Origin: Gemmiger sp. An50
GTDB taxonomy: Bacteria > Bacillota > Clostridia > Oscillospirales > Ruminococcaceae
Direction of reading: 5' to 3'
DNA: 64,000 nt
NCBI RefSeq assembly: GCF_002161595.1
Contig: NZ_NFID01000015.1
Location: 1 to 64,000 of the forward strand
The notes below the pieces were generated by a model that was not told the DNA's origin, did no database searches, and was given only the letters and a program-made list of their open reading frames with translations. Positions 6,416 to 14,969 of this stretch are shown piece by piece. Within the stretch, counting starts at the first letter, position 1. The number at the start of each line of letters is the position of its first letter. The position numbers and the translations under genes are program-made.

Positions 6416-8077
6416 ATGAAACATTGGAAATTGAAGGCAGTGCTGGCCACGTTGCTGGTATTCGCACTGTATGTGGTGTTTCAGCACCCCAACCTGAATC
6501 CTCTTTATCCGGAATCGGCATTTATGTATTGTGTGCTGATCACGGTGCTGGTGGCCATCTTTACTCTGGACCGCATTGGCCGGGTGGTGGCACAGCCGGG
6601 GCCGGTGCAGGGAGTGCCGGGCAGTGTGCGTTTTGAACGCTTCCAGAACGGCAGCCGCTGGCCGCTGATTCTGGTGGCAGTGCTCTGGGGCGCGTACTTT
6701 ATTGTATGGGCCGGATCCAGCGTTCTGTTTCAGGTGAATGCTTTCCGGGATCAGATGCCGGAGCTGATTCAGATGGACTTTGCTGAGGACTTCGACACCA
6801 CCGATACCAGCCAGCTGCCAATCGTAGATAAGGCTATGGCTCAGAAGCTGGCGGACAAAAAACTGGGTGAGCGTCCCAGCCTGGGCAGTCAGGTGGTGCT
6901 GGGCGAGCCTACCCTGCAGCAGGTGAACGGAAAGCTGGTCTGGGCGGTACCTACCTACCATTCCGGTGTATTCAAATGGCTTACCAATCTGGAAGGCACT
7001 CCCGGTTATGTGGTGGTATCCGCCATCAATCCTCAGGACGTGCAGTATGTGGACGGCTACACCATCAAATACCAGCCGTGCGCCTATCTGTGGCAGAACC
7101 TGATGTTCTATGCCCGCTTCACGGCCGCACCCTTCACCGGCCTGACCGATTACAGCTTTGAGCTGGACGATTCCGGCCAGCCCTACTGGGTCATCACTAC
7201 CTATAAGTATCTGCGGGGCTTCTCGCTGCCGGAGGCCACCGGCGCGGTGGTACTCAACTGCTCCACCGGCGAAAGCCAGCGTTACAGCATTGACGAACTT
7301 CCCGACTGGGTAGATCGCGTTCAGCCGGAGGATTTCATTGTAACCCAGCTGAACAACAAGGGCGAGTACGTGCATGGCTACCTGAACTTCAGTGATAAGG
7401 ACAAGTACCGTACCAGCCCCGGCGAAACCCTGATTTACAACGACGGCAGCTGCTATCTGTTCACCGGCCTGACCAGTGTGGGCGGCGACGAGAGCGCCAT
7501 CGGTTTTGTAATGGTGGACATGGTCACCAAGGAGCCGCATCTGTACCGCATCAGCGGCGCCACCGAGACGGCGGCTCAGCAGTCGGCTCAGGGCGAGGTG
7601 CAGCAGTACGGCTACCAGGCGGCCTTCCCGCTGATTGTCAATCTGAACAGCCGGCCCACCTACTTCATGACCCTGAAGGACAACGAAGGTCTGATCAAGA
7701 AATACGCCTATGTATCGGTGGAGGACTATCAGACCGTGGGCGTGGGCGACACCATCGACGAGGCACGCCTGAGCTATGAAAAGGCATTGCGTGCGGGCGG
7801 CAGCACCATGGTGGGCAACGTGAACAGCGAGCTTACCAGCCTGACCGGTACCGTGCAGCGCATCGGCAGTGAGTACAACAGCAGCGGCTCCACCTATTAT
7901 CTGGTGCTGAACGAGCATCCCGAGCTGCTGTTCAGCGTGCAGGGCAGTTTGTCCGCTGAGCTGGCCATTACCCAGCCGGGAGACCAGGTAAAGGTGGAGT
8001 ACTATCCCCGCACCAGCCAGGCTCAGGAGCTGACCAGCTTTGATAATCTGCAGTTTGATCAGGCAGACAACGGATAA
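6416..8077 (+). CDS. Uncharacterised membrane-anchored protein, large extracytoplasmic domain
   Basis: This 553-residue protein has two N-terminal membrane segments (about 7-22 and 36-52) and a third at about 80-103. About 450 predominantly beta residues outside the membrane follow. Segments such as VWAVPTYHSGVFKWLTNLEGT and PGYVVVSAINPQD recall PepSY-like modules, but I cannot assign a Pfam family with confidence. No catalytic motif is seen. The C-terminal 90 residues (SLTGTVQRIGSEYNS onward) may be a small OB-like beta domain. It stands alone, with GAGAAAGGAA before the start and a terminator after it. Confidence 0.75.
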   Translation: MKHWKLKAVLATLLVFALYVVFQHPNLNPLYPESAFMYCVLITVLVAIFTLDRIGRVVAQPGPVQGVPGSVRFERFQNGSRWPLILVAVLWGAYFIVWAGSSVLFQVNAFRDQMPELIQMDFAEDFDTTDTSQLPIVDKAMAQKLADKKLGERPSLGSQVVLGEPTLQQVNGKLVWAVPTYHSGVFKWLTNLEGTPGYVVVSAINPQDVQYVDGYTIKYQPCAYLWQNLMFYARFTAAPFTGLTDYSFELDDSGQPYWVITTYKYLRGFSLPEATGAVVLNCSTGESQRYSIDELPDWVDRVQPEDFIVTQLNNKGEYVHGYLNFSDKDKYRTSPGETLIYNDGSCYLFTGLTSVGGDESAIGFVMVDMVTKEPHLYRISGATETAAQQSAQGEVQQYGYQAAFPLIVNLNSRPTYFMTLKDNEGLIKKYAYVSVEDYQTVGVGDTIDEARLSYEKALRAGGSTMVGNVNSELTSLTGTVQRIGSEYNSSGSTYYLVLNEHPELLFSVQGSLSAELAITQPGDQVKVEYYPRTSQAQELTSFDNLQFDQADNG

Positions 8078-8107
8078 TCGAAAGGCTATACGGCCGCATA
8101 GGATATA

Positions 8108-8155
8108 AAATCGACGGGCATACCGGAATGAAGCGGGTGCCCGTCGATTTTTTGT
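8108..8155 (+). terminator. Terminator before the nickel operon
   Basis: AAATCGACGGGCA (8108-8120) pairs with TGCCCGTCGATTT (8138-8150), with a T-run. Confidence 0.85.
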
Positions 8156-8165
8156 TTGGTGCATC

Positions 8166-8194
8166 TTTACATACACACGGATTTATGTTAATAT
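8166..8194 (+). promoter_or_regulatory. Promoter of the nik-lar operon
   Basis: TTTACA (8166-8171), 17 bases, TAATAT (8189-8194) with TGT before the -10. It leaves a leader of about 170 nt. Confidence 0.65.
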
Positions 8195-8200
8195 ATTTTT

Positions 8201-8370
8201 GTTGCTTCTTCATGAAGGAGAGGCGAGAAATTCTGCAACAGCGAATTGAATGCCACGAAGGCATGATGCTTCGGCACGTTATGGCCGGGGCTCTTTGCCT
8301 GCGTGGTTTTTTTGTGCCCATCCGGGATGCGCCTGCACGGCAAGTTCTGCGAAGGAAAGGAAAGACGAGC
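8201..8370 (+). promoter_or_regulatory. Leader of the nik-lar operon with possible attenuator
   Basis: The leader contains TGCC-ACGAA-GGCA and TGC-TTCG-GCA hairpins. CACG (8275-8278) or CCACG (8253-8257) can pair with CGTG(G) at 8302-8306, directly before seven T (8307-8313), a possible weak leader terminator. I see no NiCo riboswitch signature. The reading frame of the binding protein also stays open through this whole leader. Confidence 0.35.
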
Positions 8371-9957
8371 ATGAAAAAAACGAAAATCCTTGCAGCGGTC
8401 ATGGCCCTGTGCCTGGCGATTGGTGCCGCGGGCTGCGGCCAGCCGGCCAGCCAGTCCACAGCTGCGGCCAGCACCGCCAGCCAGCAGCAGACCGACACTG
8501 TGGTGGTGGCAATGAACGTGGAATCCGAACCGGCATCCGGCTTTGACCCGGCGTATGGCTGGGGTGCGGGCGAGCATGTGCATGAGCCGCTGATCCAGAG
8601 CACGCTGGTGGTCACCAATGCGGATATGAGCATTGGCTATGACCTGGCCACTGACATGCAGGTCAGCGAGGATGGCCTGACCTGGACGGTCACCATCCGG
8701 GATGACGTGAAGTTCACCGACGGCGAGCCCCTCACCGCGTCGGATGTGGCTTTTACTTATAATACAGTAAAGGCAGAGAGCACGGTGAACGATTTCACCA
8801 TGCTGAACAGCGCTGAGGCAGTGGATGACACCACAGTGGTGTTTCACATGAACCGGCCCTATTCCACCTGGCCCTATTCCATGGCGGTGGTAGGCATTGT
8901 TCCTGAGCACGCTTATGGCCTGGATTATGGCCAGAATCCCGTTGGTTCCGGCCGCTATATCCTCAAGCAGTGGGATAAGGGCCAGCAGGTGATCCTGGAA
9001 GCCAACCCGGATTATTACGGTGAGGAAGTAAAGATGAAAAAGGTTGTCATCCTCTTCATGAGCGAGGATGCTGCCTTTGCTGCTGCCAAGGCCGGTCAGG
9101 TGGATGTGGCCTACACCGCCGCTTCCTATACGGACCAGACCATTGACGGCTTTGAATTGATGGCCGTGAAGACCGTGGACAACCGGGGCATTAACCTGCC
9201 TGCAGTGGAGGAAGAAAACGGCATCGGCAACGATTTCACCGCGGATGTACGGGTGCGTCAGGCCATCAACATCGGCTTTGACCGGCAGGAAATGATCGAT
9301 AACGTGCTCAACGGCTACGGTACCCCGGCCTACAGTGTGTGCGACGGCATGCCCTGGTATTCTGAGGCGGATGAGGTGACCTACGATCCTCAGAAGGCTG
9401 CCGCCCTGCTGGAGGAAGCGGGCTGGACCTTGAACAGTGACGGCGTGCGGGAGAAGGACGGCCAGACCGCCAGTCTGAACCTGCTGTACCCCATGGGCGA
9501 TTCCACCCGCCAGGCTCTTGCGGCCGACATGGCCAACCAGCTGGCTGAGCTGGGCATCCAGACCAGCACCGAGGGTGTGGGCTGGGATACCGCCTATGAC
9601 CGGGCCCAGAACACTCCGCTGGTCTGGGGCTGGGGAACTCACAGCCCCATGGAGATGTACAATATCTACCACACGGTGGGCGATCTGGCCCGGTATTCTC
9701 CCTATGCCAATGCTCGGGTGGATGAGCTGATGGACCAGGCATTGGCCTGCAGCGATCTGGAAGAGTCCTACGCGCTGTGGCAGCAGGCCCAGTCGGAGGA
9801 GATCGTGAACGACGTGCCCTGGGTTTGGATGGTGAATGTGGATCATCTGTACTGGGTGAATCAGAATCTGGAAGTGGCGCAGCAGAAGCTGCATCCCCAT
9901 GGCCACGGCTGGTCGCTGGTGAACAACGTGGACCAGTGGACCTGGAACCAGGCCTGA
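8371..9957 (+). CDS. nikA: Nickel-type ABC transporter substrate-binding lipoprotein
   Basis: This 528-residue family 5 (NikA/OppA-like) solute-binding protein has a lipoprotein signal with lipobox AAGC (Cys22), so it is anchored outside the membrane. Typical segments are WTVTIRDDVKFTDGEPLTA and the P-V-G-S-G-R-Y turn. The ATG at 8371 gives a proper signal peptide and is preceded by GGAAAGGAAAG. Family 5 also binds peptides; nickel is inferred from the five-gene transporter being followed directly by larE, larB and larC, which build the nickel-pincer cofactor. The carboxyl half contains no unusual insertion. Confidence 0.8.
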   Translation: MKKTKILAAVMALCLAIGAAGCGQPASQSTAAASTASQQQTDTVVVAMNVESEPASGFDPAYGWGAGEHVHEPLIQSTLVVTNADMSIGYDLATDMQVSEDGLTWTVTIRDDVKFTDGEPLTASDVAFTYNTVKAESTVNDFTMLNSAEAVDDTTVVFHMNRPYSTWPYSMAVVGIVPEHAYGLDYGQNPVGSGRYILKQWDKGQQVILEANPDYYGEEVKMKKVVILFMSEDAAFAAAKAGQVDVAYTAASYTDQTIDGFELMAVKTVDNRGINLPAVEEENGIGNDFTADVRVRQAINIGFDRQEMIDNVLNGYGTPAYSVCDGMPWYSEADEVTYDPQKAAALLEEAGWTLNSDGVREKDGQTASLNLLYPMGDSTRQALAADMANQLAELGIQTSTEGVGWDTAYDRAQNTPLVWGWGTHSPMEMYNIYHTVGDLARYSPYANARVDELMDQALACSDLEESYALWQQAQSEEIVNDVPWVWMVNVDHLYWVNQNLEVAQQKLHPHGHGWSLVNNVDQWTWNQA

Positions 9958-10032
9958 CCGAAGACAAAGCGGCCGTATTGCTTTGAACGGAGCAGTGCGG
10001 CTGCCCGTTAGGAAAAAGGAGAAGAAGTTTTT

Positions 10033-11028
10033 ATGGCAAAACGAATGGCCCGCATGGCGGTCAGGCAGATGATCCGGATGCTGCTGCTGATCTTCTGCGC
10101 CAGTCTGGCAGCCTTTGTGCTGCTGAGCCTGTCTCCCATCGACCCGCTGCAGCAGAATGTGGGCCAGGCGGCGATGGGCAGCATGAGCGCGGAGCAAATC
10201 GAGCGCCTTCAGGCGTACTGGGGTGTGGATACCCCGCCCCTGGAACGGTTCGCAGCCTGGGTAAGCGGAATGCTGCAGGGGGATTTCGGTGTCTCGCTGC
10301 TTTACCGTCAGCCAGTGCTTACGGTGATTGGCGCAAAGCTGGCAAATTCCCTCTGGCTGCTGGTGTTGGCCTGGGTGATTTCCGGTCTGCTGGGCTTCGG
10401 CCTGGGCGTACTGGCCGGAGCGACGCAGGGCCGTTGGCCGGACAAACTGATTCGGGGCTGGTCCATGATCATTGCCAGCACGCCTGCCTTCTGGGTGGCA
10501 CTGCTCTTGTTGATGATTTTCGGCGTCTGGCTCAAACTTTTGCCGGTGGGCCTCAGTGTACCCATCGGACTGGAAGCCACCGCCGTTACCCTGGCGGACA
10601 GGCTGCGGCATGCAATCCTTCCGGCGCTGGCTCTCAGCATCACCGGCACCGCATCGGTCTGCCTGCACACCCGGCAGAAGACCATTCAGGCGCTGGAGTC
10701 GGATTTTGTTCTGTTTGCCCGGGCCAGGGGAGAGAGCGGAAAGGGCATCCTGCTGCGCCATGTGCTGCGGCATGTGCTGCTGCCTGCTATCACCCTGCAG
10801 TTTGCCAGCCTGGGTGAGCTGCTGGGCAGCTCGGTACTGGTGGAAGAGGTGTTCTCCTATCCGGGCCTTGGTCAGGCTACAGTGACGGCAGGCCTTGGCG
10901 GAGATCTTCCGCTGCTGCTGGGAATCACGGTAATCTGCAGCGCCATGGTCTTCGGCGCAAACTTCGCGGCGGACTGCCTGTACGGTCTGGTGGACCCCCG
11001 GATCCGAAAGGGGGCGGGCCGGACATGA
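10033..11028 (+). CDS. nikB: ABC transporter permease, NikB/OppB type
   Basis: This 331-residue inner-membrane permease has the BPD_transp_1 fold: an N-terminal membrane helix (about 14-36), a typical DPLQQN periplasmic segment, five further helices, and the cytoplasmic EAA-like loop RARGESGKGILLRHVLRHVLL that contacts the ATPases. The final ATG overlaps the next gene by 4 bases. With the adjacent NikC it would form the channel for Ni(II) or a nickel-chelate. Substrate assignment rests on operon context. Confidence 0.85.
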   Translation: MAKRMARMAVRQMIRMLLLIFCASLAAFVLLSLSPIDPLQQNVGQAAMGSMSAEQIERLQAYWGVDTPPLERFAAWVSGMLQGDFGVSLLYRQPVLTVIGAKLANSLWLLVLAWVISGLLGFGLGVLAGATQGRWPDKLIRGWSMIIASTPAFWVALLLLMIFGVWLKLLPVGLSVPIGLEATAVTLADRLRHAILPALALSITGTASVCLHTRQKTIQALESDFVLFARARGESGKGILLRHVLRHVLLPAITLQFASLGELLGSSVLVEEVFSYPGLGQATVTAGLGGDLPLLLGITVICSAMVFGANFAADCLYGLVDPRIRKGAGRT

Positions 11029-11870
11029 AGCAGTTGTTGAATCATCTTCGTCAACCGCGCACCGCGGCTCTGATCCGGCTGCTCCTGGCGGCGGCAATTC
11101 TGCTGGCGGTTATGATCGCTGGCATGGCATGCCGGGAGCAGGCCCTTGCCACAGATTTCACTCGCAAGAATCTGGCGCCCTGTGCCGAATATCTGTTCGG
11201 TACGGACTGGATGGGCCGGGATATGCTTACCCGCACCCTGAGCGGCCTTTCTTTGAGCATCCGCATCGGTGTGGTTACCGCTGCGGTGAGCGCAGTGGTG
11301 GCGCTGGCGGCGGGTGTGAGCGCCGCATTGCTGGGCCGCTGGGCGGACGGCGCCCTCACCTGGCTGATTGATCTGTTTATGGGAATTCCTCACATTCTGC
11401 TGCTGGTGCTTATTTCCTGCGCCTGCGGACGTGGGTTCTGGGGTGTGACCATCGGCATCGTGGCCACCCACTGGATGAGCCTTGCACGGCTGATCCGGGG
11501 TGAGGTGATGCAGCTGCGGCAGAGCGGCTATGTGCAGGTGGCGCGCAAGCTGGGAGCATCCCCGGCAGCCATCGCGGGCCGGCACATTCTGCCCGGCGTG
11601 CTGCCCCAGTTCTTCACCGGGCTGGTGCTGCTGTTTCCCCACGCTATCCTCCATGAGGCCAGTGTGACCTTCCTGGGCTTTGGTCTGACCAGCGAACAGC
11701 CTGCGGTGGGCGTGATTCTTTCGGAAAGTATGCAGTATCTGGCCACCGGCCGCTGGTGGCTGGCGCTGTTGCCCGGCATCTGTCTGGTGGCGGTGGTGCT
11801 GCTGTTTGAGCTGGCGGGCAAAAGCCTGGCCGCGCTTTGGTCAGTGAACGCGGAACAGGAGGCGGCATAA
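11025..11870 (+). CDS. nikC: ABC transporter permease, NikC/OppC type
   Basis: The 281-residue second permease subunit overlaps nikB by ATGA. The N-terminal helix (about 16-36) is followed by the characteristic GTDWMGRDMLTRTLSG motif of this subfamily, and the EAA-like loop reads VARKLGASPAAIAGRHILP. About six membrane helices are expected. It pairs with NikB. Confidence 0.87.
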   Translation: MKQLLNHLRQPRTAALIRLLLAAAILLAVMIAGMACREQALATDFTRKNLAPCAEYLFGTDWMGRDMLTRTLSGLSLSIRIGVVTAAVSAVVALAAGVSAALLGRWADGALTWLIDLFMGIPHILLLVLISCACGRGFWGVTIGIVATHWMSLARLIRGEVMQLRQSGYVQVARKLGASPAAIAGRHILPGVLPQFFTGLVLLFPHAILHEASVTFLGFGLTSEQPAVGVILSESMQYLATGRWWLALLPGICLVAVVLLFELAGKSLAALWSVNAEQEAA

Positions 11871-12811
11871 TGGAATCAAAGAAACAAAATGCCCCGCTGC
11901 TGCAGGTGCAGGGGCTTACGGTGTCCTTTTCCCGGTACGCTCAGGGCTTTCGGCGGGTGACGCTGCCCGGCGTGCGGGATCTGAGCTTTTCGCTGGATGA
12001 GGGCGAACTGGTGGCAGTGGTCGGTGCTTCCGGAAGCGGAAAGAGCCTGCTGGCCCATCGGCTGCTGGGTATCCTGCCTCACAATGCCCAGGTGGGCGGG
12101 CAGGTACTCTACCGGGGCCAGCCGCTGGACGACCGGCTGGCCGGGAAACTGCGGGGACATGAAATTGTACTGGTTCCCCAGAATGTGTCCTACCTGGACC
12201 CGCTGATGCAGGTGGGGGAGCAGGTAAAGGGCGAAAAAGGCGATGCACAAAAGGCTTCGGCGGCGCTGCGGCGTTACGGGCTTGGTCCTGAGGTGGAAAA
12301 AATGTATCCCTTTCAGCTGTCCGGCGGCATGGCCCGGCGGGTGCTGATTGCCACCGCAGTGCAGCACACCCCGTCGCTGGTGGTGGCGGACGAACCCACC
12401 CCCGGCCTACATCCCGAAGCGGCCCGGCGGGTATTGGGCCACTTTAAGGAGCTGGCCCAGGCAGGCGCGGGCGTACTGCTGATTACCCACGATCTGGAGG
12501 CCGCACTGGAAGTGGCAGACCGGGTGATCGTGCTCTATGCGGGCGCAGCGGTGGAAGAAGCTCCGGCGGCCAGCTTTGCAGCAAAGGAGTTGCTGCAGCA
12601 CCCCTATACCCAGGCACTCTGGCAGGCCAGCCCCAACCATGGCTTTGTTCCGCTGCCCGGTACTCAGCCGGTGGGCCAGCTGCCGGCAGGTTGTGCTTTC
12701 GCGCCCCGCTGCCCCAAGGCGGGGCCGGAATGTCATGAAGGTGCGGTCGCCTATGAAAAACAGGGTGCAGGCTATGTGCGCTGCCTGCACCCGGAAGGAG
12801 AACAGCTATGA
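11870..12811 (+). CDS. nikD: ABC transporter ATPase, NikD/DppD type
   Basis: This 313-residue ATPase has Walker A GASGSGKS (about 55), signature LSGGMARR, Walker B LVVADEPT and a C-terminal oligopeptide/nickel HPY-type domain with a Cys cluster (CAFAPRCPKAGPEC). The ATG at 11870 overlaps the nikC stop and sits behind AGGAGG. It energises import together with NikE. Confidence 0.87.
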   Translation: MESKKQNAPLLQVQGLTVSFSRYAQGFRRVTLPGVRDLSFSLDEGELVAVVGASGSGKSLLAHRLLGILPHNAQVGGQVLYRGQPLDDRLAGKLRGHEIVLVPQNVSYLDPLMQVGEQVKGEKGDAQKASAALRRYGLGPEVEKMYPFQLSGGMARRVLIATAVQHTPSLVVADEPTPGLHPEAARRVLGHFKELAQAGAGVLLITHDLEAALEVADRVIVLYAGAAVEEAPAASFAAKELLQHPYTQALWQASPNHGFVPLPGTQPVGQLPAGCAFAPRCPKAGPECHEGAVAYEKQGAGYVRCLHPEGEQL

Positions 12812-13404
12812 CGCTGGAAGCAAAGAATCTCTGCTTTACCTATCCTTGCGGGAGAAGCGTGCTGCAGAACCTGTCTCTGCGGGTGGAAGGCGGCGAGCGA
12901 GTGGGTATTTTCGCCCCCAGTGGACGGGGTAAGACCACCCTGTGCAAGCTGCTGGCGGGCTACGAGAAGCCCCAGTCCGGCCAGGTGTTGCTGGACGGTA
13001 AGCCTCTTGTCAGCTATCGGGGCTACTGCCCGGTGCAGCTGATCTGGCAGCATCCGGAGCAGGTTGTGGACCCCCGCCTGACGTTAGGGAAAACCCTGCG
13101 GGAGGCAGGAGAGCCGGAGGAGCGGCTGGTTCAGGCGCTGGGCATCCAGCCGGAATGGCTCAGCCGTTATCCGGCAGAGCTGTCCGGCGGTGAACTGCAG
13201 CGGTTCTGCATCGCCCGGGCACTGGGTCCTGCCACCCGATTTGTGCTGGCGGATGAGCTCAGCGCCATGTTGGATCTGGCAACCCAGGCACAGCTGTGGA
13301 GCTTTCTGGTGGAGGAAACCACACGCCGCGGCATTGGACTGGTGGCCGTAAGCCACTCCGCCCCCCTGCTGGACCGGGTGTGTACCCGTCGGATCGAACT
13401 GTGA
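12808..13404 (+). CDS. nikE: ABC transporter ATPase, short NikE type
   Basis: This 198-residue ATPase overlaps nikD by ATGA. Walker A PSGRGKTTLC, signature LSGGELQRF and Walker B FVLADELSAMLD (Leu in place of the usual Pro) are present, and the H-loop is SHSAP. It lacks the C-terminal extension of OppF/NikE relatives of 250-330 residues, so it is a minimal nucleotide-binding domain. It most likely forms a heterodimer with NikD. Confidence 0.83.
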   Translation: MTLEAKNLCFTYPCGRSVLQNLSLRVEGGERVGIFAPSGRGKTTLCKLLAGYEKPQSGQVLLDGKPLVSYRGYCPVQLIWQHPEQVVDPRLTLGKTLREAGEPEERLVQALGIQPEWLSRYPAELSGGELQRFCIARALGPATRFVLADELSAMLDLATQAQLWSFLVEETTRRGIGLVAVSHSAPLLDRVCTRRIEL

Positions 13405-13452
13405 AACCCATTTCAAACGATGTATAATAAAGAATAAGGAGAAACCACCCAC

Positions 13453-14205
13453 ATGACACTGCAGGAGTTCTTTACCCGGCATCCCCGTCTGGCTTTGGGC
13501 CTTTCCGGCGGCGTGGATTCCGCCTATCTGCTGGCCGAGGCCGTGCGCTGTGGCTGCCGGATTCAGCCCTATTTTGTGGACAGCCCTTTTCAGCCTCGCT
13601 TTGAGCTGGAGCACGCCCGCCGCCTGTGCGAAGAACAGGGGGTGGAACTGAAGGTGCTGCCCGCCCAGCCGCTGGCGGACGAAAACGTGCGGCAGAACGG
13701 TCCGCTGCGTTGCTATTACTGCAAAAAGCAGGTGTTCGGAGCGATTCTGGCCGCTGCCAAAGCGGACGGCTTCGAAGAGATTATCGACGGAACCAATGCC
13801 TCGGATGATGCATCCGACCGCCCCGGCATGCGGGCGCTGGAAGAGATGCGGGTCTACAGTCCGCTGCGGCTGTGCGGCGTGACCAAAGCCCAGGTGCGGC
13901 AGGCATCCCGGGAACTGGGCCTGTTCACCTGGAACAAGCCCGCCTATGCCTGCCTTGCCACCCGCATTCCCACCGGTACTGCCATTACCACCGAGGTGTT
14001 GCAGCGGGTGGAAGCGGCGGAAAACGAGCTGTTCCGGCTGGGCTTTTCCGATTTTCGGGTGCGCTGCGTGGGCGACACGGCCAAGCTGCAGCTGCCGGCC
14101 GCCCAGTTCAGCAAGGCGCTGGAGCAGCGAAAAGAGCTTGTGAAGGCATTGAAGCCGCAGTTTGCGGCGGTCGTATTGGATCTGGAACCCCGAGGGGAGG
14201 AATAA
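13453..14205 (+). CDS. larE: Pyridinium-3,5-biscarboxylate mononucleotide sulfurtransferase LarE
   Basis: LarE adenylates the pyridinium biscarboxylate intermediate and gives it sulfur during synthesis of the nickel-pincer nucleotide (NPN) cofactor of lactate racemase. The 250-residue protein has the PP-loop LSGGVDS (17-23) and the motif PAYACLATR with Cys167, equivalent to the sacrificial Cys176 of Lactobacillus LarE. A second Cys pair (CYYC, 87-90) is also present. It lies 48 bases after nikE behind AAGGAGAAA. A TATAAT at 13423 in the gap may be a secondary promoter, but its -35 is poor. Confidence 0.9.
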   Translation: MTLQEFFTRHPRLALGLSGGVDSAYLLAEAVRCGCRIQPYFVDSPFQPRFELEHARRLCEEQGVELKVLPAQPLADENVRQNGPLRCYYCKKQVFGAILAAAKADGFEEIIDGTNASDDASDRPGMRALEEMRVYSPLRLCGVTKAQVRQASRELGLFTWNKPAYACLATRIPTGTAITTEVLQRVEAAENELFRLGFSDFRVRCVGDTAKLQLPAAQFSKALEQRKELVKALKPQFAAVVLDLEPRGEE

Positions 14206-14207
14206 CA

Positions 14208-14969
14208 ATGGAAAAACAGGAAATGCTGGCCCTGCTGGAACAGGTGCAGCAGGGAGCGCTCACGCCCGAGCAGGCGCTGCTTCAGATGAAGCTGCAGCCC
14301 TTTCAGGACCTGGGCTATGCCAAGGTGGACCACCACCGGGGCCTGCGTCAGGGCGCGCAGGAAGTAATCTACGGCGCGGGCAAGACCGCCGAGCAGATCG
14401 ACGGCATCCTCACCGCCATGGAAAGCCGGGATGCCACCGACATCATCGTGACCCGCATGAATCAGCAGTCGGCGGATTATGTGGCGCAGCGCCATCCGAT
14501 GGACTACGACCCCATGTCCCGGTTGGGCATTGTGCACCCCACCGGAAAAATCACCGCACCCGGCTACATTGCCGTGGTCTCCGGAGGTACCAGTGATATG
14601 GCGGTCTGCGAGGAGGCTGCCCGCACCGCCATCGCCATGGGCAATAAGGTGGAGCGGCTGTATGATGTGGGCGTTGCCGGACTGCACCGGCTGCTGTCCA
14701 AGCTGGATGTGCTGATGCAGGCCCGTGTGGTGATTGCCGTGGCAGGTATGGAGGGTGCGCTGGCCAGTGTGGTGGGCGGCCTTGTGGATTGCCCGGTGAT
14801 CGCGGTCCCCACCAGTGTGGGTTACGGCGCTAATTTCAACGGCCTGTCTGCACTTTTGTCCATGCTTAATTCCTGTGCCAGCGGAGTGAGCGTGGTGAAT
14901 ATCGACAATGGATTCGGTGCGGGCTATCTGGCCAGCATGATCAATCATATGGGAGGCAGTGACCAATGA
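14208..14969 (+). CDS. larB: Pyridinium-3,5-biscarboxylic acid mononucleotide synthase LarB
   Basis: LarB carboxylates nicotinic acid adenine dinucleotide and splits it to give the first NPN intermediate. This 253-residue protein shows the AIR-carboxylase-like fold, with VSGGTSDMAVCEEAARTA, DVGVAGLHRL and PTSVGYGANFNGL. The start at 14208 lies 2 bases after larE behind GGGGAGG. The end overlaps larC by 4 bases. Confidence 0.92.
   Translation: MEKQEMLALLEQVQQGALTPEQALLQMKLQPFQDLGYAKVDHHRGLRQGAQEVIYGAGKTAEQIDGILTAMESRDATDIIVTRMNQQSADYVAQRHPMDYDPMSRLGIVHPTGKITAPGYIAVVSGGTSDMAVCEEAARTAIAMGNKVERLYDVGVAGLHRLLSKLDVLMQARVVIAVAGMEGALASVVGGLVDCPVIAVPTSVGYGANFNGLSALLSMLNSCASGVSVVNIDNGFGAGYLASMINHMGGSDQ

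Noticed and set aside
8188-11097. A 969-codon minus-strand frame opposite nikA and nikB
   Set aside because: It is an artefact of GC-rich third positions; the plus-strand genes have lipobox, motifs and overlapping starts.
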